Assembly (NCBI GenBank): GCA_913775975.1
Contig: CAJYLQ010000015.1
Span: forward strand, 19,491 to 83,490
Direction: 5' to 3'
Origin: an uncultured Sphingomonas sp.
GTDB taxonomy: Bacteria; Pseudomonadota; Alphaproteobacteria; Sphingomonadales; Sphingomonadaceae
DNA length: 64,000 nucleotides
Below are positions 1 through 8,590 of the stretch, piece by piece (within the stretch, counting starts at the first letter, position 1; each line of letters starts with the position of its first letter). The notes beneath the pieces are model-generated. The model saw only the letters and a list, made by a program, of their open reading frames with translations, made no database searches and had not been told where the DNA came from. The position numbers and the translations under genes are program-made.

Positions 1-277
1 ATGCCTGCCCGGTTTCGTCGTGCAGGCGATGCGCGAGGCGATCCCCGTGTTCGGCCGGCAGATCGAGGGATACGACCATCCCGAGGTGGTGATGACCGGG
101 GTGGAGACGCGCACCTCCTCCCCCGTCCGCTTCACGCGCGGAAACGACTTCCAGAGCCTGAACACCGCCGGGCTGTTCCCCGCCGGCGAGGGCGCGGGCT
201 ATGCCGGCGGCATCCTGTCGGCGGCGGTGGACGGCATCCGCGTGGCGGAGGCGGTGGCGCTCAGCCTCGCAGCCTGA
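1..277 (+). CDS. FAD-dependent oxidoreductase, C-terminal fragment (5' end outside window)
   Basis: Only the last ~91 residues are present; the reading frame is already open at base 2. The tail contains TRTSSPVRF and LFPAGEGAGYAGGI followed by a helix ending in VAEAVAL. This matches the C-terminal FAD-binding segment of the large uncharacterised FAD-dependent dehydrogenases (COG2509 type), where a GEGAGYAGGI-like motif closes the FAD fold. Substrate is unknown. Its stop codon lies inside the 3' end of the convergent antiporter gene, giving a 17-base tail-to-tail overlap. The family call is from motif recognition only. Confidence 0.7.
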   Translation, partial: CLPGFVVQAMREAIPVFGRQIEGYDHPEVVMTGVETRTSSPVRFTRGNDFQSLNTAGLFPAGEGAGYAGGILSAAVDGIRVAEAVALSLAA

Positions 278-1904
278 CCTCCTGCAGGTCGAGTTCGCGG
301 ATCAGCTTCTGCGCGATGCTGCTGCCGATCCGGCGGTCGCGCGCCATGTCGGCGACGGTGGCGCGCTCCGCCTTCAAGCCGATCAGGCGCAGATCGCGCT
401 CCACCCTGTCCTGCGCCTTCGCCTCCGCGGCGACCTTCGCGCCCTGGCTGCGGCTTTCGATACGGTCGCGATAGAGGTCCATGATCCGGCTGCCGGCGGC
501 GGCGTAGAAGTCTGCGTTGCCGCGCTGTTCGGCCAGCGCGTGCTGCGCCCGCTCGATCGCGCGGATCGCCTCTTCGCTGGCGGCGACGCGCGCGACATCC
601 TCCTCGGCCTGGCGGGAGGGTTCGGCCGGCATCTTCAGGTCGCGCAGCAGCATTGGCAACAGTATGCTCGCGATGACCAGCGACAGGATGATGACCCCGG
701 CCGCAAGGAAGATCGCGAGGTCGCGCGCCGGAAAGGGCGTGCCGTCGTTCAGCGTCAGCGGCAAGGTCAGCACGCCGGCCAGCGTGATCGCGCCGCGCAC
801 CCCGGCGAAGGACATGGCGGCGATCAGCCGCAGGTCGGGGCTGCGCATGTCCGGCGCGATCCCGCCCGGCCCCCGCCGCAACAGCGTCAGCCGCAGCGAC
901 AGGAACACCCAGCCGAACCGCAGCGCCGCCAGCCCCGCGACGATCGCGACGACATAGACGCCCAGCCACAGCGGATTGTGGTGGCCGGTGATCCGCACCG
1001 TCTCCGCCGCGCCCTGCAACACGCCGGGCAGCTGTTCGCCCAGCAGCACGAAGATGATGCCGTTCAGCGTGAACTGGATCATGTCCCACACCGAATTACG
1101 CCGCATCCGGGTGGCGGCCATCGCCTGGCGCGAAATCTCCGCGAAGGTCATCGTCACGCCCGCCGCGACGGCGGCTAGGATGCCGGAGGCGTGGACATGC
1201 TCCGCCAGCAGATAGGAACCGAACGGGATCAGCAGGCTGACGAGAATCTGGCTGCCCGATTCCTCGCCGTAGCGGCGCGAGATCCATGCCTTCGCCCGCG
1301 TCGCCGCGATGGTGACGGCGATCCCGACGACGATCCCCGCACCCGCCACCCAGACGAAGCTGGCCGCCGCCGCGCCGGCGGAGAAACTGCCGGTCAGCGC
1401 GGCGGCGACGGCGAAGCGCAGGCAGACGAGGCCGCTGGCGTCGTTCAGCAGCGACTCCCCCTCAAGGATGTGCATCATCCGCTTGGGGATCGGCACGCGC
1501 GCCGCGATCGCGGACACCGCGATCGGATCGGTCGGCGAAACGACGGCGGCGAGCGCGAAGGCGACCGCCAGCGGCATGGCCGGGATCATCCAGTGGATCA
1601 GGAACCCCATGCCGATCACCGTCAGCAACACGAGGCCGAACGCCAGTTCCAGAACGACCGGCACGTCCTTCAGCAGCTCATCCTTCGGGATGCGCCAGCC
1701 GTCGAGGAACAAGAGCGGTGGCAGGAACAGGAGCAGGAACAGCTCCGGATCCAGCTCGACGCGATAGGAGGTCGACAGGCCGATCACCCCGCCCAGCAGG
1801 ATCTGGATCAGCGGCGCCGGGATCGGCAGCGGGATCATGCGGGATACGGCACCGCTGACGACGACGGCCAACAGCAGGAACAGGACGATCGATACGGTCT
1901 CCAA
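261..1904 (-). CDS. Na+/H+ antiporter, CPA1 family
   Basis: A 547-residue inner-membrane cation:proton antiporter. About a dozen hydrophobic segments fill residues 1-410, followed by a ~130-residue charged cytoplasmic tail rich in Glu/Arg. The CPA1 core motifs are visible: SPTDPIAV in the fifth/sixth segment region and ESLLNDASG with the ion-binding Asn-Asp pair; SFAGVRGAITLAG is the conserved arginine-containing segment. In this family the protein exchanges Na+ (or K+) for H+ in pH and salt homeostasis. It is the most distal of a minus-strand transporter block but is separated by ~115 bases from the next gene, so it may have its own promoter. Confidence 0.9.
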   Translation of the reverse strand: METVSIVLFLLLAVVVSGAVSRMIPLPIPAPLIQILLGGVIGLSTSYRVELDPELFLLLFLPPLLFLDGWRIPKDELLKDVPVVLELAFGLVLLTVIGMGFLIHWMIPAMPLAVAFALAAVVSPTDPIAVSAIAARVPIPKRMMHILEGESLLNDASGLVCLRFAVAAALTGSFSAGAAAASFVWVAGAGIVVGIAVTIAATRAKAWISRRYGEESGSQILVSLLIPFGSYLLAEHVHASGILAAVAAGVTMTFAEISRQAMAATRMRRNSVWDMIQFTLNGIIFVLLGEQLPGVLQGAAETVRITGHHNPLWLGVYVVAIVAGLAALRFGWVFLSLRLTLLRRGPGGIAPDMRSPDLRLIAAMSFAGVRGAITLAGVLTLPLTLNDGTPFPARDLAIFLAAGVIILSLVIASILLPMLLRDLKMPAEPSRQAEEDVARVAASEEAIRAIERAQHALAEQRGNADFYAAAGSRIMDLYRDRIESRSQGAKVAAEAKAQDRVERDLRLIGLKAERATVADMARDRRIGSSIAQKLIRELDLQEVRLRG

Positions 1905-2019
1905 ACGCTTCGCGCTCCTTCGGGACGGGATGGGGAGCGATCAACCTAGGGACGAAGCCGGGCGACGGCCACCCGTCATCGCGGGCCGGGCGTACTGCAA
2001 TGCTTTTAGGGGTGCCGGG

Positions 2020-3012
2020 TCAGCTTGCGACGACGGCTTCCTCCGCCTCCGCATCGGTCGGCGCCTGCCGGGCGTAGCGCTGCGCCAGGTTCGCGCAGAC
2101 GAGCAGTTGCAGCTGGTGAAAGATCATCAGCGGCAGGATGACCGGCCCCGCCAGCGCGGGCGGAAAGAGCACACCCGCCATCGGCACGCCCGACGCCAGG
2201 CTTTTCTTCGACCCGCAGAACTGGATCGCGATCGCGTCCGCCCGGTCGAAGCCCAGCCGGCGGGCGATCAGCGCCGTCGTCACCATCACCGCCGCAAGCA
2301 GCAGCGCGCAGAACAGCGCGACCACCACCAGCTCCCACGCGGGCAGGCGCGTCCAGATCCCCTCCACCACCGCCGCGCTGAACGCGGTATAGACGACGAG
2401 CAGGATCGACCCGCGATCGACCGTCGACACCAGCGCCTTGTGCCGGCCGACGAAGCCGGCGGTCAACGGGCGCGACAGGTGGCCGGCGACGAAGGGCAGC
2501 AGCAGTTGCAGCACGATCGTCCACACCTCCGCCCCCGACACACGGCCCGCCGTGCCCATCAGCAGCGCGACGAGCAGCGGCGTCAGCACGATGCCGATGA
2601 GGTTGGAGGCGGACGCACTGCACACGGCGGCGGGCACGTTGCCACGCGCGATCGAGGTGAAGGCGATGGACGACTGCACCGTCGAGGGCAGCAGCGACAG
2701 GAACAGCAGGCCGCTCGCCAGCGGTGGATCGATCAGCGCCCCCGCCGCCGCGCCGGTCGCCACCCCCAGCAGGGGGAACAGGCCGAAGGTGATGGCGAGC
2801 ACCAGGATATGCAGGCGCCAGTTGGTCATCCCCTCCACGATCGCCTGCCGCGACAGCTTCGCGCCGTGCAGGAAGAAGAGGAGCGCGATCGCCGCCGCCG
2901 TGACGATGCCGAACCCGCGCGCCACCGCCCCCCGGCACGGCAGCAGCGAGGCGAGGATGACGGTGGCGATCAGCAGCAGGCTGTAACGGTCGATACGGCG
3001 GAAGAGCGACAT
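2020..3012 (-). CDS. SBF-like bile acid:Na+ symporter family protein
   Basis: A 330-residue protein with about ten hydrophobic segments. SLLPSTVQSSIAFTSIARGN and the repeated 'GSKKSLASGVPMA' segment are typical of the SBF-like (PF13593, YfeH-type) branch of the bile acid:Na+ symporter superfamily. Bacterial members of this branch have no firmly known substrate; transport of an organic anion with Na+ is the family expectation. The start begins MSLFRRIDRY, giving a positively charged N-terminus before the first membrane segment. It is the middle gene of a three-transporter minus-strand block. Confidence 0.85.
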   Translation of the reverse strand: MSLFRRIDRYSLLLIATVILASLLPCRGAVARGFGIVTAAAIALLFFLHGAKLSRQAIVEGMTNWRLHILVLAITFGLFPLLGVATGAAAGALIDPPLASGLLFLSLLPSTVQSSIAFTSIARGNVPAAVCSASASNLIGIVLTPLLVALLMGTAGRVSGAEVWTIVLQLLLPFVAGHLSRPLTAGFVGRHKALVSTVDRGSILLVVYTAFSAAVVEGIWTRLPAWELVVVALFCALLLAAVMVTTALIARRLGFDRADAIAIQFCGSKKSLASGVPMAGVLFPPALAGPVILPLMIFHQLQLLVCANLAQRYARQAPTDAEAEEAVVAS

Positions 3013-3060
3013 GGCTGCGGGGCTTAGGCCGATGGGCCCGCCGTCACAACGCCCGGCGCC

Positions 3061-4725
3061 CTATCCGTCGATATTGCGGCGGAACGTTTCGGGCAGGAAC
3101 AACAGGCCCAGCACCAGCGTGATCGCCGCCAGCACGACCGGATACCAGAGCCCGTAATAGATATCGCCCGTCGCCGCGACCATCGCGAAGGCGGTGGTCG
3201 GCAGGAAGCCGCCGAACCAGCCATTGCCGATATGATAGGGCAGCGACATGGAGGTGTAGCGGATGCGCGTCGGGAACAGCTCCACCAGCAGCGCGGCGAT
3301 CGGACCATAGACCATCGTCACCAGCAGCACCATGAACCACAGGATGGCGACGACCTTCACCGCGTTCATCCCCTCCGCCTTGGCAGGATACCCAGCGGCG
3401 GTCAGCGCGGCCTTCAGCCGGTCTTGATAGGCGGTGATCGCCGCCTTGCGCGCCCCTCCGGTCACGCGCGCGGGATCGGGCGCGACGAGCGTCTCGCCGC
3501 CGATCCTCACCGCCGCGATCGTGCCGGCGGGTGCCTCCCGATTGGAATAGGTGATGCCGTTCTTCGCCAGCCAGGACTTGGCGATATCGCAGCTGCGCGC
3601 GTCGAATTTGTTGCGGCCGACGGGATCGAACTGGAAGGAACAGTCCGCGCCATGGCTGACGACGGTGATCGGGGCCGCCGCCTGGGCGCGGGCCAGCGCC
3701 GGGTTGGCGGCGTCGGTCAGCGCGGCGAACAGCGGAAAATAGGTCAGGCACGCCAGCGCGCAGCCGGTCATGATGATCGGCTTGCGCCCGATCCGGTCGG
3801 ACAGCCAGCCGAAGATGACGAAGAACGGCGTACCCAGCCCCAGCGCCACCGTCATCAACACGTTGGAGGTCGCGCCATCGACCTTCAGCATCTTTTCGAG
3901 GAAGAACAGGGCATAGAACTGGCCGGTATACCAGACCACCGCCTGCCCCATCGCCGCGCCGAACAGCGCGATCAGCACGATCTTCAGATTGCCCCAGCGG
4001 CCGAACGCCTCGGTCAGCGGCGCCTTCGACGTCGCGCCCTCCGCCTTCATCTTCAGGAAGACGGGGCTTTCCGACAATTGCAGGCGAATCCACATCGATA
4101 CGCCCAGCAGGACGATCGAGACGAGAAACGGCAGTCGCCAGCCGATGCTGCCGAACGTCTCCTCACCCAGCGCGGTGCGGAAGCCGATCACGATCAGCAG
4201 CGCGGCGAACAGGCCCAGCGTAGCGGTGGTCTGGATGAAGCTGGTGTACAGGCCGCGCCGGTCCTGTGGGGCATGTTCCGCGACATAGGTCGCCGCCCCG
4301 CCATATTCGCCGCCCAGCGCCAGGCCCTGAAGGACGCGCAGCGCGACGAGGATCGCCGGAGAGGCGACGCCGATCGTGGCATATCCCGGCAGCAAGCCGA
4401 CCGCGAAGGTCGACAGGCCCATTATGCCCATCGTGACGAGGAAGGTGTTCTTGCGCCCGACCAGATCGCCGATCCGCCCGAACACGATCGCCCCGAACGG
4501 CCGCACCGCAAAGCCCGCCGCGAAGGCGCCGAGCGCGAGAATGAAGGCGGTCGTCTCGTTGACGCCGGAGAAGAAGTGGCGGGAGATGTACGTCGCCAGC
4601 AGGCCGTACAGGTAGAAATCATACCATTCGAACACGGTGCCCAGCGACGATGCGCCGATGACCAGCTTCTCGCTCTGCGTGACGGGATGATGCCCGTCCA
4701 CGCGCTGCCCGACGGTGTCGACCAC
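3061..4725 (-). CDS. MFS transporter, metabolite:H+ symporter type, with a large periplasmic insert
   Basis: A 554-residue major facilitator protein of the metabolite:H+ symporter (ShiA/ProP-like) type. FEWYDFYLYG is near the N-terminus, the loop 2-3 motif GRIGDLVGRK is at residues 83-92, and its second-half counterpart SDRIGRKP is at 309-316. ELFPTRIRYTSMSLPYHIGN is the conserved region near the tenth segment. Family members usually have 430-450 residues. The excess sits at about residues 337-452, between the ninth and tenth segments, which topology places in the periplasm; it holds Cys362 and Cys379, which could form a disulphide. Substrate is unknown; dicarboxylates, shikimate or osmolytes are family possibilities. 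Confidence 0.88.
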   Translation of the reverse strand: MVDTVGQRVDGHHPVTQSEKLVIGASSLGTVFEWYDFYLYGLLATYISRHFFSGVNETTAFILALGAFAAGFAVRPFGAIVFGRIGDLVGRKNTFLVTMGIMGLSTFAVGLLPGYATIGVASPAILVALRVLQGLALGGEYGGAATYVAEHAPQDRRGLYTSFIQTTATLGLFAALLIVIGFRTALGEETFGSIGWRLPFLVSIVLLGVSMWIRLQLSESPVFLKMKAEGATSKAPLTEAFGRWGNLKIVLIALFGAAMGQAVVWYTGQFYALFFLEKMLKVDGATSNVLMTVALGLGTPFFVIFGWLSDRIGRKPIIMTGCALACLTYFPLFAALTDAANPALARAQAAAPITVVSHGADCSFQFDPVGRNKFDARSCDIAKSWLAKNGITYSNREAPAGTIAAVRIGGETLVAPDPARVTGGARKAAITAYQDRLKAALTAAGYPAKAEGMNAVKVVAILWFMVLLVTMVYGPIAALLVELFPTRIRYTSMSLPYHIGNGWFGGFLPTTAFAMVAATGDIYYGLWYPVVLAAITLVLGLLFLPETFRRNIDG

Positions 4726-4785
4726 CTTCGCCCCCTCCCCGCTGTTATCTTCGATCCTTAGAGCAGGGCGCGACCTGCCCTGTCA

Positions 4786-5151
4786 TCAACTTTCGGGGGC
4801 GTGGCGCAACATCGCGACCAGCCGGTCGCAGGCGGGGTTGCGGGCCAATGCTGCGGCGTCCGCCTGCAGCGCGCGATAGGCGGCCAGGATGTCCTGCCCC
4901 GCCCCGGTCAACCGCGCGCCGCGCCCCTGCCCGCCGCCGCGCCCAGTCTCCACCAGCGGCGCGGTGAAGCAGCGGTTCATCTCGTCCACCAGCAGCCACG
5001 CCCGGCGATAGCTCATGCCCAGCGCGCGGCCAGCGGCGGAGATTGATCCTTCCGCCGCGATCGCGTCCAGCAGATCGGCCTTGCCCGGCCCCATCGCGAA
5101 GCCGTCGCCGCAGGCGAACTGCAACTTCACCTTCAGCGGCCCGACCCGCAT
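4786..5151 (-). CDS. ModE-like winged helix-turn-helix DNA-binding protein
   Basis: A 121-residue protein made almost only of a ModE/LysR-type winged HTH: residues SISAAGRALGMSYRRAWLLV form the HTH, followed by PLVETGRGGGQGRGARLT, the wing typical of the ModE N-terminal domain. The molybdate-binding (TOBE) domains of full ModE are absent. I start it at the ATG whose A is also the last base of the preceding regulator's TGA (TGATG), rather than at a longer upstream start, because the upstream extension has no family-like sequence. Translational coupling suggests co-expression with the XRE regulator. No molybdate genes are nearby, so the effector is unknown. Confidence 0.8.
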   Translation of the reverse strand: MRVGPLKVKLQFACGDGFAMGPGKADLLDAIAAEGSISAAGRALGMSYRRAWLLVDEMNRCFTAPLVETGRGGGQGRGARLTGAGQDILAAYRALQADAAALARNPACDRLVAMLRHAPES

Positions 5152-6551
5152 CAGACCGGCCGGAACGGATAGGGCGCCTCGGTCCGCTGGAAGGGATCGA
5201 GGTCGAGTGCGCGGGTGATCGGCGGCAGCGAACGGGCGGGACAGGCAGGCCGCTCGCACAGGTGGCAGGCCGGGCCGATCGGCGTCGCGGGCCGGGCCGG
5301 ATCGTCATGCCCGATCGCCCCGGCCGCCGCCGCCGCGACGCACCCAAGGATCAGCAGCGCCGGCGCCTCCCCGACCGGGGAAGGCACGGCGCGCGCCCAG
5401 GTGAGATAGGTGGTGCCGTCCGGCATCTCGGCGCGGTCCACCACCTCCTCGCCCGGCCGGCGCAGCGCGGCATGAACGTGCCAGCGCGGGCAGCCGCCGC
5501 CATAGCGCGCCAGCGGCAGCGAGTCGGCGGCATAGCGCTTCATGACGTTGCCGGCGCCATCCAGCTTCAGAAGGAACAGCGGCACCCCGCGCGCACCCGC
5601 CCGGTCCAGCGTCGTCAGCCGGTGCGCGACCTGCTCGATCGAGGTGCCGAAACGGTCGGCCAGCAGGTCCAGATCGTAGCGGCCCTCGACGGCGGCGGCG
5701 TGGAAGCGGCCATAGGGCATCAGGATCGCGGCGGCGGCATAGGCGGTCAGCGCGCGCTGGACGAGGCGCCGCGTTTCCGCATTGGGAGGCGCGGCCTCGT
5801 CGACGAGCGCGCCGATCGCGAGTGCCAGCTCCTGCCAGGCCAGCTGGTGCGCGATGCCGAACAGCCGGCTGGCGGCGGACAGCCGCTCCGACAGCATCAG
5901 GCGACGACGGTGATAGTCGTAATGGCGCAATGCCGCCGACAGCGTGCCGCCCGGCACAATCCGCACCGACAGGCCGTACGCCTCCGCCAGTCGGCGGACC
6001 ATACCCTCGCGCAGCGCCTCCGGCCCCTCGCCCAGCGTGGCGGACAGGGTCTCGGCGGCGGTGTCGAGCGCGGCGAAGTGATTGCGCCGCGCCTCCAGCC
6101 ACTCGCGCAGCCAGACGATCGGAGAGGCGGCGGGAGCGGCGCCCGCGCCGACCGCCTCCAGCCGTTCGGGCACCTGCCGCAGGTCGCTGACCGCGCGATA
6201 GAGGCGACGCACCGCCTCCGCCATGCCGGGATAGTTCTCCGCGACCTCCAGCACCTCCTGCCGGGTGATGCCGATGTCGCGGATCAGGTCGTCGGCGACG
6301 ATCTCCTGCAGGTCGCCCGCCGATGCCTCCTGCGCGCCCGCGACGAAGCCGCGCACGTCGAGGTCATACGTATGGGCAAGCCGCAGCAGCATCTGTGCGG
6401 TCAGCGGCCGCTGGTTCCGCTCCAGATGATTGAGATAGCTGGGGGAGACGCCCAGTTCCTCCGCCATGCGGCTCTGGTTCAAGCCCAGCTCGCGCCGCAG
6501 CGTGCGGAGCCGCGGCCCCAGATACAGTTTGCGATCCCCCGGCGCCGCCAT
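5151..6551 (-). CDS. XRE-family short-chain fatty acyl regulator with degenerate IrrE-like domain
   Basis: A 466-residue transcription factor divergent from isocitrate lyase. An N-terminal XRE HTH lies at about residues 14-62 (MAEELGVSPSYLNHLERNQR). An ImmA/IrrE-like central domain carries HQLAW at 235-239 where an active peptidase would have HExxH, so it is probably not a protease. The C-terminal domain (about 310-466) has Cys354, Cys404 and a CHLC...C cluster (429, 432, 437). This layout is that of the RamB/PrpR/ScfR group, which sense acyl-CoA or related signals and control glyoxylate, methylcitrate or acetate genes. Position next to aceA supports control of the glyoxylate shunt. The role is inferred from family and context. 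Confidence 0.88.
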   Translation of the reverse strand: MAAPGDRKLYLGPRLRTLRRELGLNQSRMAEELGVSPSYLNHLERNQRPLTAQMLLRLAHTYDLDVRGFVAGAQEASAGDLQEIVADDLIRDIGITRQEVLEVAENYPGMAEAVRRLYRAVSDLRQVPERLEAVGAGAAPAASPIVWLREWLEARRNHFAALDTAAETLSATLGEGPEALREGMVRRLAEAYGLSVRIVPGGTLSAALRHYDYHRRRLMLSERLSAASRLFGIAHQLAWQELALAIGALVDEAAPPNAETRRLVQRALTAYAAAAILMPYGRFHAAAVEGRYDLDLLADRFGTSIEQVAHRLTTLDRAGARGVPLFLLKLDGAGNVMKRYAADSLPLARYGGGCPRWHVHAALRRPGEEVVDRAEMPDGTTYLTWARAVPSPVGEAPALLILGCVAAAAAGAIGHDDPARPATPIGPACHLCERPACPARSLPPITRALDLDPFQRTEAPYPFRPV

Positions 6552-6553
6552 TC

Positions 6554-6566
6554 TGACACGCTGTCA
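6554..6566. promoter_or_regulatory. candidate operator, TGACA-CGC-TGTCA palindrome
   Basis: A perfect 5-bp inverted repeat with a 3-base spacer sits three bases upstream of the regulator's start codon, in the 127-base gap between the divergent regulator and aceA. Binding here would fit autoregulation and control of aceA. It is seen in sequence only; the known operators of RamB/PrpR relatives are different AT-rich motifs, so the assignment is tentative. Confidence 0.35.
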
Positions 6567-6591
6567 CAAATTTACAGGTTGAACAAGTCAC

Positions 6592-6607
6592 GACGCGACT
6601 TCGCGTC
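6592..6607. repeat. inverted repeat GACGCG-actt-CGCGTC in the aceA leader
   Basis: A perfect 6-bp inverted repeat with a 4-base loop lies about 70 bases before the aceA start. It could be a second regulatory half-site or a leader hairpin in aceA mRNA. No function can be assigned. Confidence 0.3.
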
Positions 6608-6678
6608 ACTCATCGTCCTTCCGCCGCCCGCGCGGCTCCGGCATCCCGACCGCAACAGCCAGGACGAGGACCCCGACG

Positions 6679-8268
6679 ATGCACTACGCCGCCACGCTTT
6701 CCACCGCCACCGACCTGATCGCCGGACAGGACATGTGGGACGGCATCGCGCCCGAAGCGGTCGCCCGGATGCGCCTTCAGAACCGCTTCGGCTGCGGGCT
6801 GGACATCGCGCGCCACACCGCGAAGATCATGCGTCGCGACATGGCCGCGTATGACGCGGATCCGGCCGCCTACACCCAGTCGCTGGGGTGCTGGCACGGG
6901 TTCATCGGCCAACAGAAGATCATCAGCATCCGCAAGCATTTCGGCACCACCAAGGGCCGCTACCTGTACCTTTCGGGCTGGATGGTCGCCGCGCTGCGAT
7001 CCGAATTCGGCCCCCTGCCCGACCAGTCGATGCACGAGAAGACGAGCGTTCCCGCGCTGATCGAGGAACTCTACACCTTCCTGAAGCAGGCCGATGCGCG
7101 AGAGCTGGGAATGATGTTCCGCGATCTGGACGCCGCCCGCGCGGCCGGCGACATGACGCGCGAGGCGTCGCTCGTTGCCGCGATCGACGGGTATGAGAGC
7201 CATGTCGTGCCGATCATCGCCGATATCGACGCAGGCTTCGGCAATGCGGAGGCGACGTACCTGCTGGCCAAGAAGATGATCGAGGCAGGCGCCTGCGCGC
7301 TGCAGATCGAGAATCAGGTCAGCGACGAGAAGCAGTGCGGCCATCAGGACGGCAAGGTCACGGTTCCGCACGAAGACTTTCTGGCGAAGATCCGCGCCTG
7401 CCGGTACGCGTTCCTGGAACTGGGCGTCGATGACGGGATCATCGTCGCGCGGACCGACTCGCTGGGTGCCGGGCTGACGAAGCAGATCGCCTATAGCAGC
7501 CAGCCGGGCGATCTGGGCGACCAGTACAACGCCTTCCTGGCGGGCGACCCGGTCGACAGCCCCGCCGACCTGCGCGGCGATGTGCTGATCGAGCGGGACG
7601 GACAGCTGATCCGGCCGCGCCGGCTGCGGTCGAACCTGTTCGAGTTCCGGGCGGGCACGGGCGAGGACCGCTGCGTCCTCGACTGCATAACCGCGCTGCG
7701 CCACGGCGCGGACCTGCTTTGGATCGAAACGGAGCGGCCCGACATCGCGCAGATCGCCGGCATGGTCGACCGCGTCCGCGAACAGGTGCCGAATGCGAAG
7801 CTGGTCTACAACAACTCGCCGTCGTTCAACTGGACGCTGAACTTCCGCCAGCAGGTCTACGATGCCTGGGCGGCGGCGGGGCGCGACGTGTCGGCCTATG
7901 AACGGGGTGCGCTGATGAGCGTGATCTATGACGCGACGGAGCTGGCGCAGGAGGCGGACGAGCGGATCCGCACCTTCCAGCGGGATGCCAGCGCGCGTGC
8001 CGGCATCTTCCACCACCTCATCACGCTGCCGACCTATCACACGGCCGCACTGGGCACGGACCAGCTGGCGCGGGAGTATTTCGGGGAGGCGGGAATGCTG
8101 GGCTATGTCGCCAACGTCCAGCGCCGCGAAATCCGCGAAGGGATCGCCTGCGTCCGCCACCAGAACATGGCCGGCAGCGATATCGGCGACGACCACAAGG
8201 ACTATTTCGCCGGGGAAGCCGCGCTGAAGGCGGGCGGCATCCACAACACGATGAACCAGTTCGCCTGA
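6679..8268 (+). CDS. aceA: isocitrate lyase
   Basis: A 529-residue enzyme that cleaves isocitrate to glyoxylate and succinate, the first step of the glyoxylate shunt. ADIDAGFGN (from residue 181) is the metal/substrate loop and KQCGH at 218-222 contains the catalytic Cys220; the usual motif is KKCGH, and the Gln variant with the ~530-residue length fits the longer proteobacterial isocitrate lyases. YNNSPSFNW is the conserved substrate-binding stretch. It is divergent from the XRE/IrrE-like regulator and followed by a 67-residue protein and malate synthase G, so both committed shunt enzymes are together. Confidence 0.97.
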   Translation: MHYAATLSTATDLIAGQDMWDGIAPEAVARMRLQNRFGCGLDIARHTAKIMRRDMAAYDADPAAYTQSLGCWHGFIGQQKIISIRKHFGTTKGRYLYLSGWMVAALRSEFGPLPDQSMHEKTSVPALIEELYTFLKQADARELGMMFRDLDAARAAGDMTREASLVAAIDGYESHVVPIIADIDAGFGNAEATYLLAKKMIEAGACALQIENQVSDEKQCGHQDGKVTVPHEDFLAKIRACRYAFLELGVDDGIIVARTDSLGAGLTKQIAYSSQPGDLGDQYNAFLAGDPVDSPADLRGDVLIERDGQLIRPRRLRSNLFEFRAGTGEDRCVLDCITALRHGADLLWIETERPDIAQIAGMVDRVREQVPNAKLVYNNSPSFNWTLNFRQQVYDAWAAAGRDVSAYERGALMSVIYDATELAQEADERIRTFQRDASARAGIFHHLITLPTYHTAALGTDQLAREYFGEAGMLGYVANVQRREIREGIACVRHQNMAGSDIGDDHKDYFAGEAALKAGGIHNTMNQFA

Positions 8269-8288
8269 CACCCACGGAAAGGAGAGAG

Positions 8289-8492
8289 ATGATGACGACC
8301 CCTGCTACGACTTTGGCCGATACGCCCGCCACCCCGCGCACGCCCCGCCCGGCCCGCGCGACCTTCTCCACCGAGGATTTCCGGCTGCTGCGCGAGGCGG
8401 TCGTCAGCTACCTCCAGCGGCCGGAGGTTCAGGACGGGCCGAACTCGATCAAGTTCAGCAACCTGTATCACCGGCTGGGCCGGACGGGCTGA
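8289..8492 (+). CDS. small protein between aceA and glcB
   Basis: A 67-residue protein with a clear ribosome site (AAGGAGAG) just before ATGATGACG. The first ~27 residues are Thr/Pro/Ala-rich and probably disordered. The second half, FSTEDFRLLREAVVSY followed by NSIKFSNLYHRLGR, looks like a compact helical unit. There is no signal peptide or membrane segment, so it is probably cytosolic. It sits 20 bases after aceA and ~100 bases before glcB on the same strand, suggesting a role in, or coregulation with, the glyoxylate shunt. I do not recognise a named family. Confidence 0.7.
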   Translation: MMTTPATTLADTPATPRTPRPARATFSTEDFRLLREAVVSYLQRPEVQDGPNSIKFSNLYHRLGRTG

Positions 8493-8590
8493 GTCCGCTC
8501 CACCCGCCACAGCCGACCGACCTGTCCGTGCCCTCGCTTAGCGCGGGGGCACGGGCCATATCGAACGCCCCGCTTGCCCGATCGGACCTG

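Noticed and set aside
3232..4761. A 509-codon plus-strand frame opposite the MFS transporter
   Set aside because: Composition is Arg/Gln/His-rich without domain motifs, typical of antisense GC-rich frames; the minus strand encodes a full transporter.
6610..8271. A 553-codon minus-strand frame opposite aceA
   Set aside because: The plus strand encodes a complete isocitrate lyase with its catalytic motif; the antisense frame has no recognisable motif.
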